Shown here piece after piece: positions 34,193 through 44,214 of a stretch of DNA of 64,000 bases (its first letter is position 1; each line of letters opens with the position of its first letter). Both the position numbers and the translations under genes were made by a program. The notes under the pieces were generated by a model. That model worked only from the letters and a program-made list of their open reading frames with translations, searched no databases and was not told the origin of the DNA. This DNA is from Phanerochaete sordida (Eukaryota; Basidiomycota; Agaricomycetes; Polyporales; Phanerochaetaceae). The stretch covers positions 1 to 64,000 of the forward strand of contig BPQB01000102.1 of NCBI GenBank assembly GCA_019973155.2, read 5' to 3'.

Positions 34193-37100
34193 CTAGAAAG
34201 TATCGTCCCAAGTTGGAGCAGCATGAGATGCGCTTGTCTCGTATTCAAGGGATCTTGTCATTTCCCATGGGGCCTTTTGACCTTGAGCGTGATGGAATTC
34301 TTCAATAAGTTCCTTGGCTCCACGCTCAACATGGTTCTGTGGCTCCCAAGTGGTCTCGTCGTAACCTTTCCACTTCACAAGATAGAGATTCTTGTTGCAC
34401 GTGGTCTTGTGTTGAAGAATCTTCTCGACTTCGTATTCTTCATGTTTACCACGCTTGACTGCCTTGGGTGGTGGTGGTTTCTGACCAGGGATTTCGGATT
34501 CAGTGTATGGGGCCAATTTACTAGCATGGAACACCGGATGGTAGGCCCGATATTGAGGAGGCATCTTCAGCTTGAAGGTTACATCGGATAGCTTCTCAAT
34601 TATCTCGAAGGGCCCTTGATATCTCGGTGCTAGTGCGCGCTCCGAAGTTTGGTAATCTCGAGTGTTGAGCAGGACTTTATCCCCAACCTTGAAGGGAATC
34701 TCCTGCACACCCTTATCGTAATACCACTTCATGCGTTCTGCTGCTAGTGTTAAGGCTGCCTTGGCGTTGTCTTGAGCCTCTTGCCGTGCCTTCATTATAT
34801 CATTGAGGTCATGAGATTTGACTTCTTTGATAAGTGTAGGACCTGCCCGGGGGTGTCGACCATATTCTAAGAAGAACGGTGTAGCTTGGGTGCCTTCGTG
34901 CTGAGCATTGTTGTACGCAAACTCTGCTGTAGGCAGGTATTGCGCCCAGTCGTCCTTTTGGTTGACTTCAACAAAGCATCGAAGGTATTGCTCCAGAATC
35001 TGATTCACTCGTTCTGTCTGGCCATCAGTCTGTGGGTGGTATGCTGTCGACATAGCAGACTCTATCCCCAATAGCTTGCACCACTCTTGGAAAAGCTTTG
35101 CAGCAAACTGAGTCCCTCGATCTGATATAATCTGCAATGGTAACCCATGAAGTGGGTAGATCCGTTCCATTAGCAGTTGCGCCAGACCCTTTGAGGAGAA
35201 CTCATTGGTGATAGGGAAGAAGTGTGCTCTTTTGATAAGTCGGCATACTACCACACAGATGGCGTTGTAAATGTCAGACTTAGGAAGTTGTGTAATCAGG
35301 TCGATTGAGATTATCTCCCAAGGTCCATTTGGAACTGGGTTGGGCATAAGTGGTCCATAAGGCTGCTGTGGGCGATTCTTCATCTTCTGGCAAGTGTCGC
35401 AGCCTGCGACGTACTTCTTGACAAAGATTGACATGCTTGGCCACCAGTAGTTTCTCGAGACTAGCTCATAGGTTTTCATCCTTCCAGGATGCCCAGCGGA
35501 TGTAAGGTCATGGTGAATGTGGACAATTCGTCGGCGTAGATGTTCATCCTTGCTATGTGGAATATAAACCTTTCCTCTATGAAGTAGTAATCCATTCTCG
35601 AAATTCCAATCCTCCAGTGATTTCTTGAATTCGCGTGGTCCTGAGCTTAAAAGCTTCTTGTAGTCTTTAGTAACCTCGTCGGAAAGTAGTGCTTCCTTGA
35701 CCTCTCTAAGGAGCTGATCGTCATTTACGGCCGATTCATGAGAAGCCTCGACAGCATTGATAGCAAAGAATTCAGGTTTCAAAAGAACTTGATCCCAATT
35801 GTCGAGCTTTACCCCCTCCTCATGATCTGACCTCCTGGACAGAGGGTCTTCAGCTTGCATAGTCTTTCCAGGTTTGTGGTGAAGAGAGTAGTGAAAACGC
35901 GTCATGAACAGTGCCCATCGCGCTTGTCGACGTGTCAACTTCTGAGCTTTGCGGAAGTAGGTCAAATTTTGGTGATCTGACCATATCTCAAACTTCTCAG
36001 GGTGTCCTTCCAGATAGTGACGGTATTCCTCCAAGGCTCGAATAATTGCGAGCAACTCTTTGTCATAGATCTCATAGTTCCTTTCATGAACATTGAGTGA
36101 CTTAGAGTAGAAGGCAACTGGATGCCATAACGAGTCATTAGGGTCCAGTTGGGAAAGTACAGCACCCATTGCAAAGTCACTTGCATCAGTTGACAGCCGG
36201 AATGGATTGACATCATCAGGAATACGAAGTATGGGGGCAGTTGTGAACGCCTTTTTCAGGTCGTCAAAGGCCTTTTGTTGCTCAATGCTCCATACCCATG
36301 GCGTATCCTTCTTTGTCAATGAAGTGAGAGGCCTTGCAATCTTGGCAAAGTCCTTGATGAATCTACGATAGAAGTTCGCAAACCCAAGGAACGCTTGCAC
36401 TTGCTTGACCTTAGTAGGAACAGGCCAGTCAGTTACACCAGAGACCTTCTTAGGATCCATTGCCACATGACCCTTAGAGATAATCATGCCGAGGTACTCA
36501 ATAGAGTCTTTCTCGAAGAAGCATTTCTCAGCTTTGGCAAATAGATCATTGTCTCGTAGCCGTTGTAACACCTTCTGAATGATTTGGCGATGTTCTTTCT
36601 TGTCGTTACCATAGATTAGAATATCATCTAGGTAGACCATAACATGCCCTTCAGCGATTAAATCACCGAGAATATCATTCATCATTGCTTGAAAGGTTGC
36701 TGGCGCGTTGGAAAACCCGAAGTACATGACTGTAGCTTCGAAAAGACCTCGTTGAGTGACAAAAGCAGTCTTCCACTCGTCTCCTTCTCGTATTCGAACA
36801 TTGTTATAGCCCCATCTTAGATCAATCTTAGTGAATATTGATGCTCGACTGAGGTTATCTATCAAGTCGGATATTCGAGGTATAGGATAACGGTTCTTGA
36901 TTGTAATGTCATTGAGGGCGCGGTAATCCATAACAGGCCGTAAGCCTCCATCGTGCTTCTTCACAAAGAAGAAAGGTGCAGCAACTGGTGACTTTGAAGG
37001 TCGTATATAGCCTTTCCTCAACTCTTCATTAATCCATTCGTCCAAAGAGTTCTTCTCTTTTGGTGACAGCGGATAGATTCTTGCTGGTTTAGGGAGAATA

Positions 37101-37957
37101 GCCCCTTCCACAAACTCAATAGCGTGATCGTATGGTTTGCGTATTGGCATACGTTCAGACTTAGTCTTGCTAAAGACAGTACCATACTCATGAAGCCACT
37201 CAGGAACAAGTGACTTCCAATTGGTGGTATCTTCGTCTTCGTCATCATCTACACTCTTGTCCAGCATAGATGCGATACAATGTGCTTGAACTTGGTCCTC
37301 GGGTGAATCCTTGTCGATTTCGACCCAGTTGATAAGCGGGTTCAAGAGATCTTCTTCTCCTAAGTCGTCCAGTGAAGTCTCCCATGGTTGAACCTGCTCT
37401 AATGCATCTGCTTGCTGGAGGTCGTCGAATTCCGCATCCAGCAGCCGGATTTTACGAGCTCTTGGGGCAGTACATGACTCAGGACATCTGGTAAACTCCC
37501 ATTCCCCTGATTCCCAGTTAATCTCTGGATTATGCCGGTGCAAGTAGGAGTAACCAATGTACATATCCTTGTCTCCTAAATCCGTTACAAGGAAGTAATT
37601 GGTTGTCTTATGATCTCCAATTGCAATATAGGCACGAACTGCTTGGGTTATTCGCCCAGCCTTGTTGAGAGTTCCATCCGCATTTCTAACATCATACGGA
37701 GTTGCCAGTTTAGTTGTTACCAGATGATTCTTTTCAACAAACGAAGCATTGATGAAGTTTGTTGTGGCCCCTGAGTCTACTAGAGCCTCGGCTTGCGCTT
37801 TCTTTCCGTATACCCAAAGTGTGACAGGAAGTCTAAAAGATGTCTTCTTGTTGCGAGCTATACTAGTTACACAAGTTTCCTGAACATCACTATCTAAGTC
37901 AAGCTTAGATTCGACGATGGGTACCGTATTCCCCGACTGTGAGACGCAAGGCTCCAT
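34193..37957 (-). CDS. Pol polyprotein with chromodomain (Ty3/Gypsy, 1254 aa)
   Basis: Domains in order: aspartic protease (ALVDSGATTNFI near residue 65), reverse transcriptase (RPVMDYRALND near 345; YLDD catalytic motif near 445), RNase H (LSTDASDFAMGAVLSQ near 595; KELLAIIRALEEYRHYLEG near 640), integrase with an HHCC zinc site (HIHHDLTSAGH...CDTCQ near 815-857) and the D,D,E residues (SIDLI near 886, ISDRGTQ near 947, TDGQTERVNQ near 982), then a C-terminal chromodomain (YLVKWKGYDETTWEPQNHV) that in this group directs insertion to marked chromatin. The frame is intact. The ATG at 37957-37955 shares its A with the gag stop. Confidence 0.97.
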   Translation of the reverse strand: MEPCVSQSGNTVPIVESKLDLDSDVQETCVTSIARNKKTSFRLPVTLWVYGKKAQAEALVDSGATTNFINASFVEKNHLVTTKLATPYDVRNADGTLNKAGRITQAVRAYIAIGDHKTTNYFLVTDLGDKDMYIGYSYLHRHNPEINWESGEWEFTRCPESCTAPRARKIRLLDAEFDDLQQADALEQVQPWETSLDDLGEEDLLNPLINWVEIDKDSPEDQVQAHCIASMLDKSVDDDEDEDTTNWKSLVPEWLHEYGTVFSKTKSERMPIRKPYDHAIEFVEGAILPKPARIYPLSPKEKNSLDEWINEELRKGYIRPSKSPVAAPFFFVKKHDGGLRPVMDYRALNDITIKNRYPIPRISDLIDNLSRASIFTKIDLRWGYNNVRIREGDEWKTAFVTQRGLFEATVMYFGFSNAPATFQAMMNDILGDLIAEGHVMVYLDDILIYGNDKKEHRQIIQKVLQRLRDNDLFAKAEKCFFEKDSIEYLGMIISKGHVAMDPKKVSGVTDWPVPTKVKQVQAFLGFANFYRRFIKDFAKIARPLTSLTKKDTPWVWSIEQQKAFDDLKKAFTTAPILRIPDDVNPFRLSTDASDFAMGAVLSQLDPNDSLWHPVAFYSKSLNVHERNYEIYDKELLAIIRALEEYRHYLEGHPEKFEIWSDHQNLTYFRKAQKLTRRQARWALFMTRFHYSLHHKPGKTMQAEDPLSRRSDHEEGVKLDNWDQVLLKPEFFAINAVEASHESAVNDDQLLREVKEALLSDEVTKDYKKLLSSGPREFKKSLEDWNFENGLLLHRGKVYIPHSKDEHLRRRIVHIHHDLTSAGHPGRMKTYELVSRNYWWPSMSIFVKKYVAGCDTCQKMKNRPQQPYGPLMPNPVPNGPWEIISIDLITQLPKSDIYNAICVVVCRLIKRAHFFPITNEFSSKGLAQLLMERIYPLHGLPLQIISDRGTQFAAKLFQEWCKLLGIESAMSTAYHPQTDGQTERVNQILEQYLRCFVEVNQKDDWAQYLPTAEFAYNNAQHEGTQATPFFLEYGRHPRAGPTLIKEVKSHDLNDIMKARQEAQDNAKAALTLAAERMKWYYDKGVQEIPFKVGDKVLLNTRDYQTSERALAPRYQGPFEIIEKLSDVTFKLKMPPQYRAYHPVFHASKLAPYTESEIPGQKPPPPKAVKRGKHEEYEVEKILQHKTTCNKNLYLVKWKGYDETTWEPQNHVERGAKELIEEFHHAQGQKAPWEMTRSLEYETSASHAAPTWDDTF

Positions 37958-39492
37958 CACAGTCCCTCGGGAAAATCCACACGTGAGCGTTCAAGACGAG
38001 CGCGGAGGCTAGCAATTCTCGCGCTAGTCGACTGTTCATCTCCAGTCATACTGTTACGAGGTTCAGGCATCGAACTCTCGTCGTCTTCTATCTCCGTAAT
38101 GCTCGCAAAAGAGATATCAACAACTCCAGCGGGGGAAGTACCAGAGCTATTGTTATCAGTGTCAAGTTGAGCAAGTTCCTGCTCGATCTCGGCTTGACGG
38201 GCCTTGAGCTGCTTAATCTTGTTCTGCAGCTGGGGGTTCTTTGCCTTGTACGAGTTGCCGTTGTTGTTGTTACCGGAGGTTTGGCCAGCCTTTGCAGTTG
38301 AAGAGGTAGAAGGCTTATTCTCCTTAGGAGTCAGGGTATAGCAGTCTTTAGTCTCATGCGTCTTTGCCCGGGATGTCTTGCCCAGCTGGTTGCAAATTGC
38401 ACAAGGCTCAGAGACTTTCTTCCTGGCTTCCTGCGAGTTGGCCTGCTTGTTCTTGCTCTTCTTTGACTGCGCTGAGTCCAAATCCATCGCATTCGGGTCT
38501 TTTGCAGCACCCGAGCGCCCAAAGATGTGAGAAGTTGCCTTCTCAGGGTTGACTTCCTTATAGAACTCCAAGATAAGCTTGAGGAATTCGTTCCAGGTTG
38601 TAGGCCAATTGGCTCGACCTTTGCCAATCATGAGGAGTTGCACTTCTCGGTCTGCCACGTCGTAAAGCTTCTCGATGAGGTGCTTGTCCATGAATTCTCC
38701 TTCAGAGGCGTCAGCCAAGACCTGGAATTTCTCAGCGTATTGGATGAAGTCCTTCTTCGCCAGGTCCTTGTTCTTGAACAAGGCTTCAAGATCCTTGCGA
38801 GCACCTTCAACCGTGTTGCGATGACCATAGACGCTATCCAGGGTTGCCCAGAAATCGTCAATCTTGCCCAAGTCTTGGTCCTTTGCATTCTTGTCGTAGT
38901 AAGACTTCATAAGCTTCTGAGCTGGACCTTGCAAAAGCGACAGGGCATTGACGATCTTCTGAGAGTCATTGTTGATATTCTGCGACTTATTCCATAGAGA
39001 TACCAAGTTCTTCCACTCTTCAAGCGACAGCTTATCCTCAGAGCCTCGGAAGTTAGGAGGTTGCGCTACCTTTGGGTTACGAGAGCCCGTAGTGCCACCA
39101 TTTCCAGACAGGCTGTTGAACTGGCTGCGAAGCTGTTTGATCTCTTCGTCCTGCTTATCCTGACGGTCTATGGTTGCTTCAAGCAAGGTAACTGCCTTGT
39201 TCAACTCGTCCTTGATGTGCTTGAGGTTGAGAACCGTCTGATTCACCAGGCTTGCCATGGTACCGAAGGTGCCGTTGATGTGGTTGGTTAGTTCGCTGAG
39301 CCAGCCCCTTGTATACGTCATGATAGGGTCGCCAGTAGCATGGGCAGACTTGTATAGCATCTCTTGGATGATACGCTGAGTGCCGCTATCAACGCCTTGG
39401 AGTTCAATCCCGCTGATAACGTTTGCAACGTATTGGTCATGGTTGAGGGGTGTGTAGTTCTCAGAGAACTGGAAAGTGTTGTACTGAGCCAT
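37957..39492 (-). CDS. Gag polyprotein (Ty3/Gypsy, 511 aa)
   Basis: Intact frame. The N-terminal third includes a likely coiled coil (KDELNKAVTLLEATIDRQDK), followed by a Ty3-type capsid core (PPNFRGSEDKLSLEEWKNL) and a late Cys/His motif CAICNQLGKTSRAKTHETKD-C. That motif keeps the C-x2-C...H-x4-C order but has a longer loop than a standard zinc knuckle. A second Lys/Gln-rich coil (KIKQLKARQAEIEQELAQL) lies before the C-terminus. Gag forms the particle and binds RNA. The stop TGA at 37959-37957 overlaps the pol ATG (TGATG). Confidence 0.93.
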   Translation of the reverse strand: MAQYNTFQFSENYTPLNHDQYVANVISGIELQGVDSGTQRIIQEMLYKSAHATGDPIMTYTRGWLSELTNHINGTFGTMASLVNQTVLNLKHIKDELNKAVTLLEATIDRQDKQDEEIKQLRSQFNSLSGNGGTTGSRNPKVAQPPNFRGSEDKLSLEEWKNLVSLWNKSQNINNDSQKIVNALSLLQGPAQKLMKSYYDKNAKDQDLGKIDDFWATLDSVYGHRNTVEGARKDLEALFKNKDLAKKDFIQYAEKFQVLADASEGEFMDKHLIEKLYDVADREVQLLMIGKGRANWPTTWNEFLKLILEFYKEVNPEKATSHIFGRSGAAKDPNAMDLDSAQSKKSKNKQANSQEARKKVSEPCAICNQLGKTSRAKTHETKDCYTLTPKENKPSTSSTAKAGQTSGNNNNGNSYKAKNPQLQNKIKQLKARQAEIEQELAQLDTDNNSSGTSPAGVVDISFASITEIEDDESSMPEPRNSMTGDEQSTSARIASLRARLERSRVDFPEGL

Positions 39493-39626
39493 TGTTCTAG
39501 CTAGCTAGGTTAGCTCAGTCTTGTCTTGAAGCATTTGAAACCAAAAAAGCGAAGAAAAAGGTTGCCAGCCTTATGCCTTCTTATTGTCATGTAGCCATCT
39601 TTGCCAAAGATAAAACCAGAGATTTA

Positions 39627-40364
39627 TTACAAATCATCGAAGGTAAGGTTAAGCTCTGCGAGCTGGGTACAGATCTGAGTGAAGTTCTTCTCTAGGTTAT
39701 CAAAATAAACCTTCCCAATCCGCTTCAAAGCTCCAGTAAGCCTTCTCCACTTTGCATTACTCCATTTCGCTCCTTGAGTGTCAAACTCCTCGTAGCGATC
39801 CCGCAAGTCCTCCAGCATCTTCCAGAGCTTCTGGCGCTGCTCGGAAGGTACTTGTACAGGAAGTCCTTCGTCTTCACGCTGGTCCTCGTAGTTGAGCTTG
39901 TTGAGAATGGGCTCGAGGCGAGTGAGGACGGTGTCGAACATGGGGCGAACTTCCTGAATACGAAGGAGGTACTTGGTCTTGTTGAAGTGTAGCTTGTCGA
40001 GGGGAGCTTCCTTGACGACATATTCAGGGCGTGGAGTAGTAGGGGAGAGGCGATCCTCGAGAGGAATGGCTGAGGAGATGCGGTTGATGAGGGATTTCTT
40101 GTCGAGCTTGCGCTCTTCAAGAACGAGCTTGGATAGAAGTGTCTTCTCTGCCACCTCGCCAACCCACTCTTCCATCAACTGCTTACACTCTTCAGCAGTC
40201 AACGGACGAGTCTTTGGGTGTACAGTCTTCGGCTTGATGACTCGGCGAGGGGCGCAAACTTGAGAGTACATTGCGCGAGTGTTCTTTGAAGGGGTGATAC
40301 GCTCAAGAAGCGACTTCGACTCGTCCCAGGCAGTGACAGAGTACTTGGAGAGGATCTTAGGCAT
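39627..40364 (-). CDS. Accessory ORF upstream of gag (245 aa), chromovirus
   Basis: Intact frame starting ATG 40364, about 670 nt after the 5' LTR and 134 bp before gag. It is basic in the N-terminal half (KVIKPKTVHPKTRPLTAEE in part) and largely helical and charged in the C-terminal half. The C-terminal pattern (MFDTVLTRLEPILNKLNYED, GAKWSNAKWRRLTGALKRIG, ending LTFDDL) matches that of the 241-residue ORF at 1747-1022 in element A. No enzyme motif, zinc site or membrane segment is seen. Because both elements keep it open in the same place, it is probably a functional third gene. A role in RNA packaging, targeting or host defence evasion is only a guess. Confidence 0.8.
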   Translation of the reverse strand: MPKILSKYSVTAWDESKSLLERITPSKNTRAMYSQVCAPRRVIKPKTVHPKTRPLTAEECKQLMEEWVGEVAEKTLLSKLVLEERKLDKKSLINRISSAIPLEDRLSPTTPRPEYVVKEAPLDKLHFNKTKYLLRIQEVRPMFDTVLTRLEPILNKLNYEDQREDEGLPVQVPSEQRQKLWKMLEDLRDRYEEFDTQGAKWSNAKWRRLTGALKRIGKVYFDNLEKNFTQICTQLAELNLTFDDL

Positions 40365-41035
40365 GGCTAGGCAAAAGGCAAAGGTATCAGCATACGTTCC
40401 TTGTCAGCAAACGCAGCCGAAAAGGCAAAGAAAGGGTCCAGTAATCTTGCAGAGGGTCGTGCTTGCGTAGGGCTTGCCATCGGTCTGGTCTCTCTCACCA
40501 GAGTCCGGAGTAGATCCATTGAGCGGGCCGGGATCTCTAACAGGTTCCACCCTGCTAGCAAATGGTTTTCGAACGCATATTGCACGCATTCTATATCCGC
40601 CAAGCTGCTTACTTGTCTACAGCCATAACAGGCCTCGTAAGGGGACACCACAAGGCTCCCATAACAGCTTGTTGCCTAAGGGCAGCAGATACCACTTTAA
40701 CGCCTGTGGAGAGGCAAGGAAGGTTCCTTGGCTTGTGCTCTTTAGCCCAATGGGCATGCTATAGCCACTGTCCTTGAAATCCAAGGCAGATTGGTCCCAA
40801 CCAGAGAAATGGCCTTTGCAGCACCAAATCCCAACAACAAGCCTTTGCAGCACTTGCTGTATAGCCCACAGTACCCAAGTAAAGCCCACAGATCCCAAAT
40901 AAGCCCCCAGAACCCACGAGTTAATGGCCTTTTCAGCACCACTAACAGCAAGCAATAGCACGACCCAAAGCAACTGGCAAAGCAAAAGTAACCTACTGCC
41001 AAAAGGCAGCAGGCAAGGTGATAGACTCAACAAAC
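40365..41035 (-). promoter_or_regulatory. Leader of the chromovirus, with junction hairpin
   Basis: About 670 nt lie between the 5' LTR and the first ORF. GTGATAG (41018-41024) and CTATCAC (41035-41041) form an inverted repeat across the LTR boundary. I cannot match the sequence after the LTR (GTTTGTTGAGTCTATCACC on the minus strand) to a tRNA 3' end. The leader also has repeated GCCTTTGCAGCAC-like motifs (about 40810 and 40850). Confidence 0.5.
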
Positions 41036-41610
41036 TATCACAGTTCTTACTCACCTAGCTATGGCCTAGGGGAGAGGTCTTGATAGCAAGAGAGGAGTAG
41101 TAAGAGCTGAGTGTAAAGAGGACACAAACGACGTTGTTGAGTCTGGGGTGCAGCCCCCAGACCTCCCTGCTTATATACATGCATAGGGGGACCTCAGGGA
41201 CCCTACATGACCCCTGGGACTACTACCAAATGGAGTCAGACCGACTGGTCTGACTCATCCTGACTCCAGTCTGACTCAGCATGAGTCAGCATGACTCATC
41301 TTCTGAGTCAGCACGTCAGGTGACCACTCCAGACCTGGCCTTGCCCATGGTCCAGGCTCTGGTGGGGTCTGGACCTTGTATCTAGACTATCTAGGACGCT
41401 TTTGGATACTATCTATAGATAAGATAACTCTACCACTGATCCCTTGATTATCCTCCACCCATCACATGACTTTCATGTGACCGTGTCAGTCACGTGACCG
41501 TGTCTCGGTGTCTAACCCTTATGAGCATGTCTGAGCGTGTCTACACGTGTCTGCGTGTCTTCTGGGCCTATAAGCGCGTGTATAGGGCGCTTAGGTGTAA
41601 ATCCGTGACA
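41036..41610 (-). repeat. 5' LTR of the chromovirus (575 bp)
   Basis: It appears identical to the 3' LTR at 33555-34129, with TATA-like sequence at 41171-41179 and the TGASTCA cluster at 41251-41310. GTGAT follows at 41611-41615. Confidence 0.95.
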
Positions 41611-41738
41611 GTGATGAGGCTGCGGATCAGGGCATTCACTTGTGGTGTGCATCCAAGTATGCCGGCGCGGTATTTGTGGAGGCCAGGTTCTAGAAGGAAA
41701 GTGTTGGAGGCAAGACCAAGCAGCTAGTATGTTGTGTT

Positions 41739-42114
41739 TGTTATTGTGGAAGGTGTACTCAACCACTGAGTCGCTCTGGGGCACATACTGGTGGTGGTGG
41801 TTGAGCAACTGAGCGTATTGAGACGAGGAGTGGCTACTGACCTGGTAGTGATGAATGAGCAACTGAAGGCCCAAGTCTGCCCCATCAGGGTTTATAACTA
41901 TGCTGATCTGGCGCTAATCAGGTCAATGCACAGAGGAAGAACAGAGAAAGCGCTACAAAGGAACGGATAAACCTAGAAGAAAGGAAAGGTGAAAGACAAT
42001 AAAACAAAGGAATGTTTCAAAAGGAAGGTGCCACTGAAGTGAGTGGCACCAAGGCCCAGACCGAGTTCATGAGGCCACTGAGGCAAAGAGGTGCCTGCAG
42101 CACACACTCCAACA
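41739..42114 (-). repeat. Solo LTR, family S (376 bp), near-TSD GTGTT/GTGTC
   Basis: Its ends are TGTTATTG...CTCCAACA, flanked by GTGTT (41734-41738) and GTGTC (42115-42119), one mismatch. It is more diverged from the other copies, so older. Confidence 0.85.
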
Positions 42115-42119
42115 GTGTC

Positions 42120-44127
42120 GCATGTCAGGTAGTGGTGAGATGTTGAGCAGGCATGAAGGCTGGATGAGGGAGAAAGTAGAGAGATGCTGTTGCTGGTGCG
42201 CTGTTGGCAGCGGGCCCTTAAGTGCTTCTTCTCAGCAATGCCAATTTCTCCTGCTCTACACTGTAGCAGGCCACTCGAGCTGACCTGCAGGCGAAGTGTA
42301 GATCAAAGTAATATAAGGCATTTGAGTTTGAGCAAACAGGGAGCTATGTGGTGGTGAGAAGAGAAGGCCACTGGCAACCCAATGACGATGCAAGCACCAT
42401 AGAAACCCTAACCTTACCAAATGTCAGCAAGCACAATGAGCAGCTTAGCCAGGCTTTTGCACATGTGTTACATTAGCCATGAGCATGTTGCAATGGGTGT
42501 TGTCTTGTAGTGGCTGATTATACAGACTAGCAATTGCCCTATACACAGCATGACATGTGGAGAGCACAACAGCAATGGGCAGCAAAGCAGCTATTGGCAG
42601 CACGGTCAACATATTTTCAATCTCAGCTTATTCTCCTCATTGCTAGCTTATCTCTCAGACAAGTAATTCACACTCAGCCTTAAGCTCTTTGCCATTGTTC
42701 AGAAAGCCCAATATCTAATGAATATTCAAGCCATCTCCTCAGGCCTTTTTTCACTTCTGCGATCTTGCCTTCAAGACTGCCTCCAAAATGCTGCTACTCG
42801 TGTGCTGTGCAACTTGCTGTGCAACTTGCAGTTCTCTCACTTACCCACTCTCCTTTCTACTCAGCTACTGCCCCTTCAGCCTTCGCCAGCACCACTGCTA
42901 CAACTCTCCTCTCTTTGACTGCCCCTCAGCCAGCATCATGGCCAATAGTCAACAAAGCCCCGCCCCAAACATCCAGGCAAGCTTTGCTGATCTAGAGGTG
43001 AATGCCAAAAAGTGCAAAGTTTGCGGCCATACCTACAAAGACAGCAAAACCGAACGGCACCTGAACAAGAAGCGCAAAAATGAAGATCCAGAAGGTATTA
43101 AAAAAACGTCATGGTATGCGGAGAATGCTTCGATGACCAGAAAGTCAAGTCCAGTACGATTTGTCATGCACATATGCTCTACTCTAGCTAGACCTTGTTA
43201 TTCGCATTAACCATCAAATAGTCGATTGAGCGGGTAATGCTTTGCCTGCGCCTTCAGTTCAACAAGACCCTCCGCAGCCTCAACAAATCATGCAGGATTC
43301 ATGCATGATGTCGCTTCCAGGTTTCTAGTCCCAGGCTGCACAGGTATGATCTCATAAGCATATAGTATTCTTCTGTGCCTCCAGGACTCGAATATGTACT
43401 GCAATTGAGGTGTTGATGATTAATCTCAGCTATCGCAGTGCTATACACACAACAGCTGTCTGGTCCACAGTTAATCAGGTGTCTGCATGTGTGGGTGCTT
43501 TCCAATGGCCCAGATTGCAGCTGGCAAGCCTGTATTACTTTTAACATAGTGATTTCTTTAGCAAGCCCTGCTTCCGAGACTACACTACTAGCAGCCACAA
43601 AAAATTGCTTCACAAGGATTGACAGCTTCCATTTACCTTCTATACCAGTACATACTACTCATTACTGTCTTCTATGTTAGCTCAAAGGGTTAGACTCTGT
43701 ACAGCAATGAAACTGTATGGTATAAGATTGTGTTCCTGAGCTGAGCTTTTGCGCCTAGAGATATTTATAGTTTGCATATATATTAGCGGATGTCATTCTA
43801 CCATTCTAGTACCATAATCTGATTCCATTGTATAGCTTTAAAACAAGCCCTTACTCGTCACAAACGCCCCAGAAGCCAAGGAGATATGATAACATGAATG
43901 CAGTGTTTCTCCTGCTTAAAAGCCCAATAATACTGCCTTAGCACCACAATGGGATGTAGAGATGATTCAGAACTTCCTGTCCATGTTTTTTGATGTGCAT
44001 TTATAACTTCAGAGCTGAAATAGCACATTGGTCCCCTGTATATTTCTTATTTTGAGCAGAATCCTTCGAGTAAATATTGAAAATATCAGAGCATATTCTT
44101 TAGTGAAGGGTACACCAGGGGTATGGC
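42120..44127. other. Mostly unrecognised sequence upstream of the LINE
   Basis: Apart from the small frame at 42938-43210, I see no supported gene. Short frames such as 43438-43680 lack motifs. Confidence 0.4.
42938..43210 (+). CDS. Short ORF with a Cys2-His finger-like motif (90 aa)
   Basis: ATG 42938 gives MANSQQSPAPNIQASFADLE, then CKVCGHTYKDSKTERHLNKK, which resembles one half of a BED or C2H2 zinc finger such as those at the start of transposases. A possible donor after about 43100 could splice to lost exons. It may be the first exon of a degraded transposase. Low confidence. Confidence 0.35.
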   Translation: MANSQQSPAPNIQASFADLEVNAKKCKVCGHTYKDSKTERHLNKKRKNEDPEGIKKTSWYAENASMTRKSSPVRFVMHICSTLARPCYSH

Positions 44128-44212
44128 GGGTTTTTATGCTCCTACCCGTACCCCTACCCCCCAGTACCCTTACCCGTAACCCCTGCGGGTTACCCCTACC
44201 CCTGTTTTTTAC
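44128..44212. repeat. Degenerate CCCTA/CCCGTA-rich array
   Basis: About 80 bp of irregular units such as TACCCGTACCCCTACCCCC and TACCCTTACCCGTAACCCC, with the inner palindrome TAACCCCTGCGGGTTA. It directly precedes the LINE coding sequence. It resembles degenerate telomere-like or LINE-tail microsatellite sequence. Confidence 0.6.
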
Positions 44213-44214
44213 TA

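Larger units (their letters stand above)
33555..41610 (-). mobile_element. Complete Ty3/Gypsy chromovirus (8056 bp), TSD GTGAT
   Basis: Two 575-bp LTRs (41036-41610 as the 5' LTR and 33555-34129 as the 3' LTR) appear identical when read base by base, and GTGAT flanks both outer ends (33550-33554, 41611-41615). Reading on the minus strand: 5' LTR, leader of about 670 nt, accessory ORF (40364-39627), gag (39492-37957), pol (37957-34193), a purine-rich tract just before the 3' LTR (AGAAGAGGGGGTAC). All three ORFs are open. The features are those of a recent, possibly active insertion. The LTR ends are TG...TA rather than TG...CA. Confidence 0.95.

Noticed and set aside
39725..40162. 145-codon minus-strand frame overlapping the accessory ORF
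   Set aside because: Shadow in another frame; low-complexity Ser/Arg-rich translation and no counterpart in element A.
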